Assembly (NCBI RefSeq): GCF_027497355.1
Contig: NZ_CP114909.1
Coordinates: forward strand, 2,046,001 to 2,110,000
From: Micromonospora sp. WMMA1947
GTDB taxonomy: Bacteria; Actinomycetota; Actinomycetes; Mycobacteriales; Micromonosporaceae
Reading direction: 5' to 3'
Length of the DNA: 64,000 bases
In this document: piece after piece, positions 33,235 through 40,837 of the stretch
Numbering within the stretch: position 1 is the stretch's first letter
Layout: the number at the start of each line of letters is the position of its first letter
The notes under the pieces: model-generated
Told to the model about the DNA's origin: nothing
The model's database searches: none
What the model saw: the letters and a program-made list of their open reading frames with translations, nothing else
Made by a program: the position numbers and the translations under genes

Positions 33235-34908
33235 TCAGTGCGCGCCGGCTCCGGTGAGCGAGCGCACCTCCAGCTCCGCGTACTTCTCCTCGTCGCTCTC
33301 CTTGGACAGGATCGTGCCGAGCCAGCCGCACAGGAAGCCGAACGGGATCGAGATGATGCCCGGGTTCGACAGCGGGAACCACTGCCAGTCGTGGTCGGGG
33401 AACATCGCCGTCGGCGCGCCGGAGACGACCGGCGAGAAGAAGACGAGCACCACGGCGGCGAGCAGGCCGCCGTAGATCGCCCAGACCGCGCCCGAGGTGT
33501 TGAACCGCTTCCAGAACAGGCTGTAGAGGATCGCCGGCAGGTTGCCCGAGGCGGCGACCGCGAACGCCAGCGCGACCAGGAACGCCACGTTCAGGTTCTG
33601 CGCGAAGATCGACAGGACGATCGAGACCGCGCCGATCACCAGCGCGGAGATCCGGGCGACGTTCACCTCCTGCCGCTCCGACGCCTCACCCTTCTTCATC
33701 ACGTTGGCGTAGAAGTCGTGCGCCAGGCTCGACGACGACGCCAACGTCAACCCGGCGACCACGGCGAGGATCGTGGCGAACGCGACCGCCGCGATGATCG
33801 CCAGCAGTGTCGCGCCGCCCAGGTTCCCGCCGAGGAAGTCCACGCCCAGCGCCTCGGCCAGCTGTGGCGCCGCCGTGTTGCCGGCCTTGTCCTGCTCGGT
33901 GATCGCCTGCCCGCCGACGATGGCCGCCGCGCCGAAGCCGAGCGCCAGGGTGAGCAGGTAGAACGAGCCGATGATGCCGATCGCCCAGAGCACGCTCTTA
34001 CGGGCCGCCCGCGCGGTCGGCACGGTGTAGAAGCGGATCAGGATGTGCGGCAGGCCGGCCGTGCCGAGGACCAGCGCGATGCCCAGCGAGAGCAGGTCCA
34101 TCTTGCTGTAGAACGTCTTCAGCGCGTCGCCGGGTGTCTCCACGCCGTAGCGCAGCCCGGGTTCGAGGAACGCCGCTCCCTTGCCGGAGGCGCTGGCCGC
34201 GTCGCCGAGCAGCGAGGACAGGTTGAACTTGTACTTGGCGAGCACCAGCAGCGTCATCACCAGCGCGCCGCCCATCAGCAGGAACGCCTTGACGATCTGC
34301 ACGTAGGTGGTGCCCTTCATGCCACCGACCGTCACGTAGATGATCATCAGGGCGCCGACCAGGATGATGGTGGCGACCTTGGCGGTGTCGGCGTCCATGC
34401 CGAGGAAGGTGGTGCCCGGCTTGATGCCGAGCAGCAGCGCGACGAGCGCGCCGGCGCCGACCATCTGGGCCAGCAGGTAGAAGATCGACACGGTGATGGT
34501 GGAGACCGCCGCCGCGGTCCGGACGGGCCGCTGCCGCATCCGGAACGCCAGGACGTCCGCCATCGTGTACCGGCCGGAGTTGCGCAGCAGCTCGGCCACC
34601 AGCAGCAGCGCCACCAGCCAGGCGACCAGGAAGCCGATCGAGTAGAGGAAGCCGTCGTAGCCGTAGAGCGCGATGATGCCGGCGATGCCCAGGAAGGACG
34701 CCGCCGACATGTAGTCGCCGCCGATCGCCATGCCGTTCTGGAAACCGGAGAACGACCGGCCGCCGGCGTAGAAGTCGGTGGCGGTCTTGGTCTGCCGGCT
34801 GGCCCAGACGGTGATCGCCAGCGTGATCGCCACGAAGACCAGGAACAGCGTGATGGTGAGGTTCCGGGCGGTGGTGCTGCCCGCCTCAGCCGCGAGGACC
34901 GTGTTCAT
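33235..34908 (-). CDS. actP: cation/acetate symporter of the SSS family
   Basis: A 557-aa sodium:solute symporter with about 13 hydrophobic helices. Conserved GGRSFSGFQNGMAIGGDYMSA is at about 50, and IGGDYMSAASFLGI matches the ActP/MctC branch that takes up acetate and other short-chain carboxylates. Length matches ActP. The ATG lies inside the end of the DUF485 gene (23-nt overlap), the standard yjcH-actP order, so they are coupled. A candidate Crp site lies upstream of the pair. Confidence 0.9.
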   Translation of the reverse strand: MNTVLAAEAGSTTARNLTITLFLVFVAITLAITVWASRQTKTATDFYAGGRSFSGFQNGMAIGGDYMSAASFLGIAGIIALYGYDGFLYSIGFLVAWLVALLLVAELLRNSGRYTMADVLAFRMRQRPVRTAAAVSTITVSIFYLLAQMVGAGALVALLLGIKPGTTFLGMDADTAKVATIILVGALMIIYVTVGGMKGTTYVQIVKAFLLMGGALVMTLLVLAKYKFNLSSLLGDAASASGKGAAFLEPGLRYGVETPGDALKTFYSKMDLLSLGIALVLGTAGLPHILIRFYTVPTARAARKSVLWAIGIIGSFYLLTLALGFGAAAIVGGQAITEQDKAGNTAAPQLAEALGVDFLGGNLGGATLLAIIAAVAFATILAVVAGLTLASSSSLAHDFYANVMKKGEASERQEVNVARISALVIGAVSIVLSIFAQNLNVAFLVALAFAVAASGNLPAILYSLFWKRFNTSGAVWAIYGGLLAAVVLVFFSPVVSGAPTAMFPDHDWQWFPLSNPGIISIPFGFLCGWLGTILSKESDEEKYAELEVRSLTGAGAH

Positions 34909-35254
34909 GGGTCACCTCCCCGATCTCGTCACGGATCTTGTCGGCGACCGGGTCGATCCGGCGGTTGGCGAACCGGGAGTAGAGCCAGGCGATGACGAAC
35001 GTGGAGACGAACTGGAGCAGGCCGAAGACCAGGGCGACGTTGATGTTGCCGATCAGCTTCGTGCCCATGAATCCCCGCGCGTACGCGGAGAGGATGACGT
35101 AGAGCGCGTACCACAGGAAGAACGCGACGGTCATCGGGAAGACGAAGCCGCGCAGCGCGCGACGCAACCCGGCGAACTCGTCCGACCGCTGGACGGCGAG
35201 GTACCGTTCCGCCGCCGACTCGGCGGGTGCGGACGCGGGTGTGTCCGTGGACAT
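34886..35254 (-). CDS. DUF485 small membrane protein
   Basis: A 122-aa protein with two transmembrane helices (MTVAFFLWYALYVILSAYA and VALVFGLLQFVSTFVIAWLY) joined by a short loop, the DUF485 (YjcH) layout. N-terminal charged residues precede them. It is the usual companion of ActP-type symporters and may be an accessory subunit. It overlaps actP by 23 nt. Confidence 0.88.
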   Translation of the reverse strand: MSTDTPASAPAESAAERYLAVQRSDEFAGLRRALRGFVFPMTVAFFLWYALYVILSAYARGFMGTKLIGNINVALVFGLLQFVSTFVIAWLYSRFANRRIDPVADKIRDEIGEVTHEHGPRG

Positions 35255-35380
35255 CTGTGGATCACCACCTTCGCAAGGCGTGGGGGAGTTTCGCGCACGG
35301 TAGAGAGGGCGCTCCCGGCCCGGGAAGGCTCCGCCGAGGGCCGGTCGACGCTTGCGCCGAACGGCACCCCCACTGCGCCC

Positions 35381-35396
35381 AGTGACCCACGTCACT
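35381..35396. promoter_or_regulatory. candidate Crp-type operator before the DUF485-actP unit
   Basis: AGTGAC-ccac-GTCACT is a perfect 6-bp inverted repeat and fits the GTG(N)6GNCAC pattern described for Streptomyces Crp. It is about 127 nt upstream of the DUF485 start, where cAMP-dependent control of acetate uptake would be sensible. Confidence 0.5.
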
Positions 35397-35423
35397 CCGC
35401 TAACCGGTCACCCCAACCCCGTT

Positions 35424-35478
35424 GATCATGAAGTTGACGGCGACAAATCGGACGCCGAATGCGGCCAACTTCATGATC
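35424..35478. repeat. 13-bp perfect inverted repeat, possible dispersed palindrome
   Basis: GATCATGAAGTTG (35424-35436) and CAACTTCATGATC (35466-35478) are exact complements around a 29-nt partly self-complementary loop (CGGCG...CGCCG). The element is A/T-richer than its surroundings and lies in the 237-nt gap between the DUF485 and flavin reductase genes. It may also terminate the flavin reductase transcript. Confidence 0.6.
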
Positions 35479-35491
35479 GTCGGAGCAGGGG

Positions 35492-36025
35492 TCAGCCGGG
35501 GAGGTTGTGGTAGCGGCCGCGGTAGTGCAGCAACGGAGGGGTGTCCGCAGGTAGGGCCACCGACTCGATGGTGGCCTCGACCAGCAGGGCCCAGCCGTAC
35601 TCGCGGGCGGTGTCCAGGCGGCACCCCGCCCACCCGCCGGCGTCCGCCGGCACCGGGCCGTACGGCGTCTCGGTCCAGGCGTCGAGCGCGAACAGGCCGC
35701 CGGGCGACGGGAACAGCCCGGCGAAGCGGTCGGCGAGCTGGCGGTGCTGCGGGCCCAGCGGGGCCACCGCGAACCGTCCGGCCTCCTCGATCGCCGCCCA
35801 CAGGTCCGACTCCGGATCGATCAGGCCGAGCAGCCGGTCCGGCTCGCCCTCGGCCACGAGCGTGGACGAGACGGTCAGCCCGGCCGGTCCGGGCGCGGTC
35901 CAGAGCGTCACCGGTGCGGCCAGCCGGCCGCGCAGCCGCCGCACCGGCGAGCGTTGCCCGGCCGGCGCCGCGAACGGATCGGTGGAGTGGATCTGCGCGC
36001 CCGGATCTGGATTCACGTGAAACAT
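35492..36025 (-). CDS. flavin reductase-like domain protein
   Basis: A 177-aa protein of the FMN-binding split-barrel type. Segments such as PVTLWTAPGPAGLTVSSTLVAEG and PLLHYRGRYHNL at the end match flavin reductase or HpaC-like proteins, which supply reduced flavin to partner oxygenases. The usual CGxxxx(D/E) contacts are weak, so binding of FMN is inferred. The start codon lies within a parS-like sequence. No oxygenase is adjacent. Confidence 0.78.
   Translation of the reverse strand: MFHVNPDPGAQIHSTDPFAAPAGQRSPVRRLRGRLAAPVTLWTAPGPAGLTVSSTLVAEGEPDRLLGLIDPESDLWAAIEEAGRFAVAPLGPQHRQLADRFAGLFPSPGGLFALDAWTETPYGPVPADAGGWAGCRLDTAREYGWALLVEATIESVALPADTPPLLHYRGRYHNLPG
36009..36024. promoter_or_regulatory. 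parS-like ParB-binding site
   Basis: GGATTCACGTGAAACA matches the bacterial parS consensus TGTTTCACGTGAAACA at 14 of 16 positions. The right half is perfect; the left half differs at positions 1 and 3. It overlaps the start codon of the flavin reductase gene, whose codons could equally produce it by chance. Confidence 0.5.
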
Positions 36026-36064
36026 TGTGCCGCCCGCCGTCGGGCGAGGTTCGACGGAACGCCC

Positions 36065-36070
36065 TACCCT
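36065..36070 (+). promoter_or_regulatory. leaderless-type -10 element for the DUF5703 gene
   Basis: TACCCT, 7 nt before ATG 36078, the same layout as the third LCP gene. Confidence 0.5.
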
Positions 36071-36077
36071 GCCGGGC

Positions 36078-36335
36078 ATGAATCTCATCCCCCCGCAGCA
36101 GCTCGCCCAGGAACGGGTGGTCGCCGCCGACGCCGTCCTCGGCGGCCAGGTCGACCTGCGCGCCTATCCACACCGGCACCTGCTGGTGCGGGCGAACAAC
36201 ACCTGGGGTCGCCGGGCGTTCCAGCCGCTGATGGAAGCGGTCGAGCACCTGTCCAACTACGGTTGGGAGCTGGTCACCATGACCAGCGTCGGCGACGGCC
36301 ACCACGTCTACGCGGCGATGCGCCGCACCGCCTGA
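36078..36335 (+). CDS. DUF5703 family protein
   Basis: An 85-aa small soluble protein with a DUF4177-like two-layer sandwich pattern (RHLLVRANNTWGRRAFQPLM, LSNYGWELVTMTSVGDGHHVYAAMRR). No catalytic residues are evident. Conserved in actinobacteria, function unknown. ATG 36078 is supported by the leaderless -10 and by the conserved start. Confidence 0.72.
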   Translation: MNLIPPQQLAQERVVAADAVLGGQVDLRAYPHRHLLVRANNTWGRRAFQPLMEAVEHLSNYGWELVTMTSVGDGHHVYAAMRRTA

Positions 36336-36356
36336 CGGCGGGCCGGGACGCGCGGA

Positions 36357-36848
36357 TCAGTCGTCGGCGAGCAACCGGCGGGCGGCGGCCAGCACCTCCG
36401 GATCGGCGCAGCCGGCCGCGTACCCGGCGATCCGGCGCCGGATGTCGCGCCCGAGCAACCACCCCCCGATCCGCTCGGCGACCGGGCGCAGAAACGCGGG
36501 CCGGCAGCGGAAGTTGTACCGCCACGTCGCGATCGTGGTGTCCGGCTCCGGACCGGGCGCGAAGCGCCAGCCGCCGCCGAACCGTTCGAAGAACCACGGT
36601 CCGCGCACCATCTTCATGCCGACGTTCGTCGGCGGCGACCAGGAGACGTACTCGCTCACCATGACCAGGCCGTGCCGGGACCGGGTGAAGGTGCGTACGC
36701 CCCGGCCGGGCCGCGTCGCACCGTCGACGAAGTGCTGCTCACGGACGAACGGGTCCCAGCGGTACCGCACCGGTGCGGTGGTCTGGGAGACGGCGAACGC
36801 CAGCTCCGGGGGAACGGGGACGGTGGTGACCGCCTCGACGACAGGCAT
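36357..36848 (-). CDS. SRPBCC family (polyketide cyclase/dehydrase-like) protein
   Basis: A 163-aa START-like helix-grip protein with the START pattern (VEAVTTVPVPPELAFAVSQ, FERFGGGWRFAPGPE). Such proteins bind hydrophobic ligands. The ATG overlaps the stop of the ABC permease gene (TGATG), so it is the last gene of the exporter unit and may handle the exported compound. Ligand unknown. Confidence 0.8.
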   Translation of the reverse strand: MPVVEAVTTVPVPPELAFAVSQTTAPVRYRWDPFVREQHFVDGATRPGRGVRTFTRSRHGLVMVSEYVSWSPPTNVGMKMVRGPWFFERFGGGWRFAPGPEPDTTIATWRYNFRCRPAFLRPVAERIGGWLLGRDIRRRIAGYAAGCADPEVLAAARRLLADD

Positions 36849-38542
36849 CAGCGCCTCGGGGTGACGTTCGCCAGCAGCTCCGGCTGCCGGTGATCCAGTG
36901 TGTCCCCGGCCATGTACGCGCCGAGCAGCGCCGCGCCCCCGCCGTACGCCAGGCCGAGCGGCAGCGCCAGCCAGAGCCACACGTCGCCGAGCAGCGCGGC
37001 GGCCAGCACGAACGGCACCGCCACCACCGCCGAGCCGACCATGGAGACCAGGGTGAGCAGGCCCTTGGTGAAGCCCGCGCCGCTGTTCAGGGCGAACGGG
37101 TTGCTGGACTCGGGCAGCGAGTACGCGCCGAGCACGGAGACGAACGCGTTGATCGCCAGCCCGCAGCCGTACGCGGCGAACAACGCGCCACCCATGACAC
37201 CGAGCCATGCGGGCCGGCCGAGGACGACGGCGAGGGCGACCGCGATCACGAGGAGCATCGGCACCACGTAGATCGAGAACGCGGCCATCCGGGCCCGCAG
37301 CTCCACCCGCCCGGGCACCCCGGCGACCACGTTCGCGGCGTACGAGCTGCCGTCGAAGCCGAACTGGTTGGCGAGCGTCAACGACGCGAGCGCCCCGACG
37401 AAGATCATGGTGAGGCTGACCATCGCCGGTGAGGAGTCGGCGGTGGCCTGGTCGAACGCGGCACCGCCCTCGGACAGGAACGCCGGGCCACCCAGGTTGA
37501 CCATCAGCGGCACGAACACGCCGACCACGGCGACGGTGATCAGGTTCGCCCGGCGACGGGCGTCCCGCCACCAGTAGCGGCACTCCCGGGCGACGATCGC
37601 GCCGAACCGGTCCCGCCGGGCCCAGCCCACCGCGCGGGGGAAGAGCTGCGTCACCGCGCCGCCGGCCACCCCGCGTGGCGCCCGCGCGGGGCCGCTGCTC
37701 GCCGCGCCCACCATCGCCGTCTCCAGCGACCGGGACCACCAGAACAGGAGTACGCCGAGCGTCGCGACCGCGATCAGCAGCTTCACCACCGCGGCGCCGG
37801 CCCGGCCCTGGGCCACGTCCACACCGACGGTCCACGGTGCGCCGAACGGCGTCCAGCCGACCACCCGGGCCACACCGTCCAGCCGGTCCCAGTCGGTCTG
37901 CCGTACCGCGGCGAGCACCAGCAACTGCAACGGCCCGAGCAGTGCGGCCAGCACCGCGAGCAGCACGGCGGCCAGGTCACGGACCCGGCGGGAGCGCAGC
38001 ATCGTCGCGAACGCGCTCGTCAGCGCGCGGGCGCCGGCCAGGCAGACGAGCAGCCCGACGACCACGCCGACCACGCCGACGAGGGCGGCCGGCCATCCAC
38101 CGAGCGCGCCGGCGGTGACCACCAGCCCGGCCGCCGTGATCGCCGTCGCCAGCGCCGGCACGCTCACCAGCGCGGCGGCGAGCAGGCCGGTGACCAGGGT
38201 GCGGCGGGACAGCGGCAGCAGCGCGAACCGGGCCGGGTCGAGCGTCTCGTCCACGCCGAAGAAGACGAGCGGCAGGAGCAGCCAGCCGAGCGTGAGCAGG
38301 CCACCGCCGAAGGCGGCGATCATCAGCGCGTACCGGGACTCGCCGGCCAGCCCGGGCGCGGCCAGCAGGAAGAACCCGACGGCGGCGAACCAGAGCCCCA
38401 ACAGCAGGCCGAGCACGAACAGCGCGACCCGCCACTTCTGGCCGCGGAAGTTGTTGCCGAGCACCCGCAGCTTGAGACGGACGAAGTGCCACGGCGACAC
38501 GCGCCGGGCGGGCCGCTCGGGGACGGTCACCGGGACAGCCAC
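36848..38542 (-). CDS. ABC transporter permease
   Basis: A 564-aa integral membrane protein with about twelve hydrophobic helices and no Walker motifs, the membrane partner of the ATPase encoded upstream. The N-terminal 30 residues are basic and cytoplasmic. The two halves look similarly built, fitting a fused permease of the ABC-2 type. GTG 38542 has GAGGAG upstream and overlaps the ATPase stop by 16 nt, so the stoichiometry is coupled. The substrate is unknown. Confidence 0.85.
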   Translation of the reverse strand: MAVPVTVPERPARRVSPWHFVRLKLRVLGNNFRGQKWRVALFVLGLLLGLWFAAVGFFLLAAPGLAGESRYALMIAAFGGGLLTLGWLLLPLVFFGVDETLDPARFALLPLSRRTLVTGLLAAALVSVPALATAITAAGLVVTAGALGGWPAALVGVVGVVVGLLVCLAGARALTSAFATMLRSRRVRDLAAVLLAVLAALLGPLQLLVLAAVRQTDWDRLDGVARVVGWTPFGAPWTVGVDVAQGRAGAAVVKLLIAVATLGVLLFWWSRSLETAMVGAASSGPARAPRGVAGGAVTQLFPRAVGWARRDRFGAIVARECRYWWRDARRRANLITVAVVGVFVPLMVNLGGPAFLSEGGAAFDQATADSSPAMVSLTMIFVGALASLTLANQFGFDGSSYAANVVAGVPGRVELRARMAAFSIYVVPMLLVIAVALAVVLGRPAWLGVMGGALFAAYGCGLAINAFVSVLGAYSLPESSNPFALNSGAGFTKGLLTLVSMVGSAVVAVPFVLAAALLGDVWLWLALPLGLAYGGGAALLGAYMAGDTLDHRQPELLANVTPRR

Positions 38543-39291
38543 GACAGCTCCTCGCCGGTGGCGGTCCGGCCGCCGACCACCTCCACGAAGACCTCCTCGA
38601 GCGACCGGTCGCCGCGCACCTCGGTGAGCGTGCCCACCCGCTTGATCCGGCCCTCGGCCAGGATCGCCACGTGCGAGCAGAGCCGCTCGACCACCTCCAT
38701 CACGTGGCTGGAGAAGATCACCGTGCCGCCGCCGCTGACGTACCGGTGCAGGATGTCGCGGATCAGCGCCGCCGAGACCGGGTCGACCGCCTCGAACGGC
38801 TCGTCCAGCACCAGCAGGCGCGGACCGTGCAGCAGCGCGCAGGCCAGCCCGATCTTCTTCTTCATGCCCGCCGAGTAGTCGACCACGAGCGTGCGGCCGG
38901 CGTCGGAGAGCGCCAGCACGTCGAGCAGCTCCGCCGCCCGCTGGTCGACCACCGCCGGGTCCATACCGCGCAGCAGACCGTGGTACGCCAGCAGCTCCGC
39001 CCCGCTCAGCCGGTCGAAGAGGCGTACGCCGTCCGGCATCACGCCGAGCAGGCTCTTGGCGCGTACCGGGTCGGCCCAGACGTCGTACCCGAGGACCCGC
39101 GCCTCACCGGCGTCGGGCCGCAGCAGGCCGACGGCCATGGAGAGGGTGGTGGTCTTGCCCGCGCCGTTCGGTCCGAGCAGGCCGTAGAACGAGCCGGTCG
39201 GCACGGCGAGGTCGACGCCCGCCACCGCGACCTTGGTGTCGAAGCGCTTGGCCAGACCACGAAGGGAGAGTGCCGGCTGCTGATCGGTCAT
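38527..39291 (-). CDS. ABC transporter ATP-binding protein
   Basis: A 254-aa ABC ATPase of the drug/lipid exporter type. Walker A is GPNGAGKTT (about 40-48), the signature YSAGMKKK is a degenerate LSGGQ, Walker B is LLVLDEPFEAVDP and the switch His is in VIFSSHVMEVVE. It forms an exporter with the downstream permease. The signature substitution S-A-G-M instead of S-G-G-Q is common in exporters of this class. The unit faces the ECF sigma factor divergently. Confidence 0.92.
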   Translation of the reverse strand: MTDQQPALSLRGLAKRFDTKVAVAGVDLAVPTGSFYGLLGPNGAGKTTTLSMAVGLLRPDAGEARVLGYDVWADPVRAKSLLGVMPDGVRLFDRLSGAELLAYHGLLRGMDPAVVDQRAAELLDVLALSDAGRTLVVDYSAGMKKKIGLACALLHGPRLLVLDEPFEAVDPVSAALIRDILHRYVSGGGTVIFSSHVMEVVERLCSHVAILAEGRIKRVGTLTEVRGDRSLEEVFVEVVGGRTATGEELSWLSR

Positions 39292-39335
39292 GGTCCGACC
39301 GTATCGGGCCCCGGCGAACGGCCGCTCGGACGGCA

Positions 39336-39354
39336 GGATGATCTCGCATCATCC
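39336..39354. promoter_or_regulatory. palindrome in the ABC exporter/ECF sigma divergent region
   Basis: GGATGAT-ctcgc-ATCATCC, a perfect 7-bp inverted repeat in the 151-nt gap. It is A/T-rich for this genome and well placed to bind a regulator of either gene. Confidence 0.4.
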
Positions 39355-39442
39355 CTGAGAGCTACGAGTCGCATTGCCGACGGCCTGCAACCGACGACCG
39401 GGTCGGTGGGTGTCAGTCCCAGGGACGGCAGCGGGGAGAGAC

Positions 39443-39943
39443 ATGGATGCGGACAGTGCGTTCGAGGAGTTCTACCGGAGCAGCAGACAACGCGTGGTGA
39501 CGGTGCTGTACGCGCTCGGCGGTGACCGGGCCGAGGCGCAGGACGCCGCCCAGGAGGCGTACGCGCGGGCCTGGCAGCGCTGGTCGCAGGTCAGCGAGTA
39601 CGACGATCCGGAGGCGTGGGTCCGTACCGTCGGTCACCGCCTGCTGGTCAACCGGTGGCGCAAGGTGCGCAACAGCGTCGTCGCCTACCGGAGGCACGGG
39701 CCACCACCACCGGTGCGGCCCCCCTCGGAGAACACAGTGGCTCTGGTCGCCGCACTGCGGCAGCTCTCCTCGGACCAGCGGCAGGCCGTCGTCCTCTATC
39801 ACCTGGCCGACCTGTCGGTCGCGGAGATCGCCGCGCAGACCGGCGTACCCAGCGGCACGGTCAAGGCTCGCCTCTCCCGGGGTCGCAAGGCCCTCGCCGC
39901 CCTGCTCGACATGACCCTGCCGGAGGAGATCCGCAATGCCTGA
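39443..39943 (+). CDS. ECF-type RNA polymerase sigma factor
   Basis: A 166-aa ECF sigma factor. Region 2 covers about 5-70 (FYRSSRQRVVTVLYALGGDRAEAQDAAQEAYARAW region) and region 4 about 100-155 (LSSDQRQAVVLYHLADLS, then the HTH AEIAAQTGVPSGTVKARLSRG). GGGGAGAG precedes the ATG. The next gene overlaps by 8 nt and encodes a membrane protein, the typical anti-sigma position. The signal and the promoters it recognises are unknown. Confidence 0.92.
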   Translation: MDADSAFEEFYRSSRQRVVTVLYALGGDRAEAQDAAQEAYARAWQRWSQVSEYDDPEAWVRTVGHRLLVNRWRKVRNSVVAYRRHGPPPPVRPPSENTVALVAALRQLSSDQRQAVVLYHLADLSVAEIAAQTGVPSGTVKARLSRGRKALAALLDMTLPEEIRNA

Positions 39944-40793
39944 TCCGATCTTCTCGGACCTGTACCGGGACACCGATGACCTCGTCTGGCCACCCACCGA
40001 GCAGGTGCGGCGCCGAGGTCGGCAGCGGACGCGGCGTACCCAGATCGCCGCCGGCCTGGCCACGGTGGTCGCGGTGGGTGTCGTCGCGTCGGGTGTGGCG
40101 CTGGCCCGTCCGGACGTCGCGCCGCCACCCGTGCCCCCGGCGACCGTCGAGCCCACCACGCCGACTCCCACGCCCACGCCGAGTTCCACGCCGTCGGCCG
40201 AGCCGTCCGCGAGCGGGGCGGCGACACCGAGTCGCACCACCGGGCGGCCCGTAGGCAGCACCGGCGGCGGGTCGACCAGCCGTGCGCCGAGCCGGACGAT
40301 TCCGGCGGCGGCGATGCTCCAGCTCGCCGACCTCCCGTCGGGCTTCACGATCGAGACGGAAGGGGTGGAGGGTGACTGGTCCCTGGAGTCCGTGACCCTC
40401 TTCTGCAAGAACGAGTCGCCGACGCTGGCCGACGGGCAGATCGCCACCCGGTCGGTGACGTTCGACTCGCCCACCGACTGGCTGACCCAGCGGGTGACCC
40501 GGCACTCGGGCACCTCCGCCACCACGGTGATGAAGAATCTCCGCAAGTTTGTCGCGGGCTGCGAGATGGAGCAGCCGGACGACTCATTGTCGATCATGGC
40601 CGAGTCGCTCGGTGGCGACGACGGGGTGCTGGTGGGCAGCGACATCGGGGGGAAGCCCGGCCGCTGGCTCTTCGTCCGGCAGGGCGATCTGGTGGCGCAG
40701 CTACGCCTCGACTCCCAGACCACGCCCACCGAGGCACGTCGGCTGGCCCGGTCGGTGGCGAACCGGCTGTGCGCCGGCACGGACACCTGCTGA
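39936..40793 (+). CDS. putative membrane anti-sigma-type partner of the ECF factor
   Basis: A 285-aa protein with a cytoplasmic N-terminus of about 33 residues, one transmembrane helix (TQIAAGLATVVAVGVVASGVAL), a Pro/Thr/Ser-rich spacer with TPTPTPTPSSTPS and an extracytoplasmic domain with three cysteines. It lacks the zinc-binding HxxxCxxC of ZAS anti-sigma factors and its cytoplasmic tail is short, so the anti-sigma role rests on gene order and overlap. It could instead be a cell-surface sensor or a target of the sigma factor. Confidence 0.65.
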   Translation: MPDPIFSDLYRDTDDLVWPPTEQVRRRGRQRTRRTQIAAGLATVVAVGVVASGVALARPDVAPPPVPPATVEPTTPTPTPTPSSTPSAEPSASGAATPSRTTGRPVGSTGGGSTSRAPSRTIPAAAMLQLADLPSGFTIETEGVEGDWSLESVTLFCKNESPTLADGQIATRSVTFDSPTDWLTQRVTRHSGTSATTVMKNLRKFVAGCEMEQPDDSLSIMAESLGGDDGVLVGSDIGGKPGRWLFVRQGDLVAQLRLDSQTTPTEARRLARSVANRLCAGTDTC

Positions 40794-40810
40794 CGGGTGC
40801 TCGGGTGTGC

Positions 40811-40837
40811 GGCGGGGCCGAGCGGGCGGGCCCCGCC
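40811..40837. terminator. hairpin between convergent genes
   Basis: GGCGGGGCC (40811-40819) and GGCCCCGCC (40829-40837) pair perfectly around a 9-nt loop in the 44-nt convergent gap. Confidence 0.65.
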
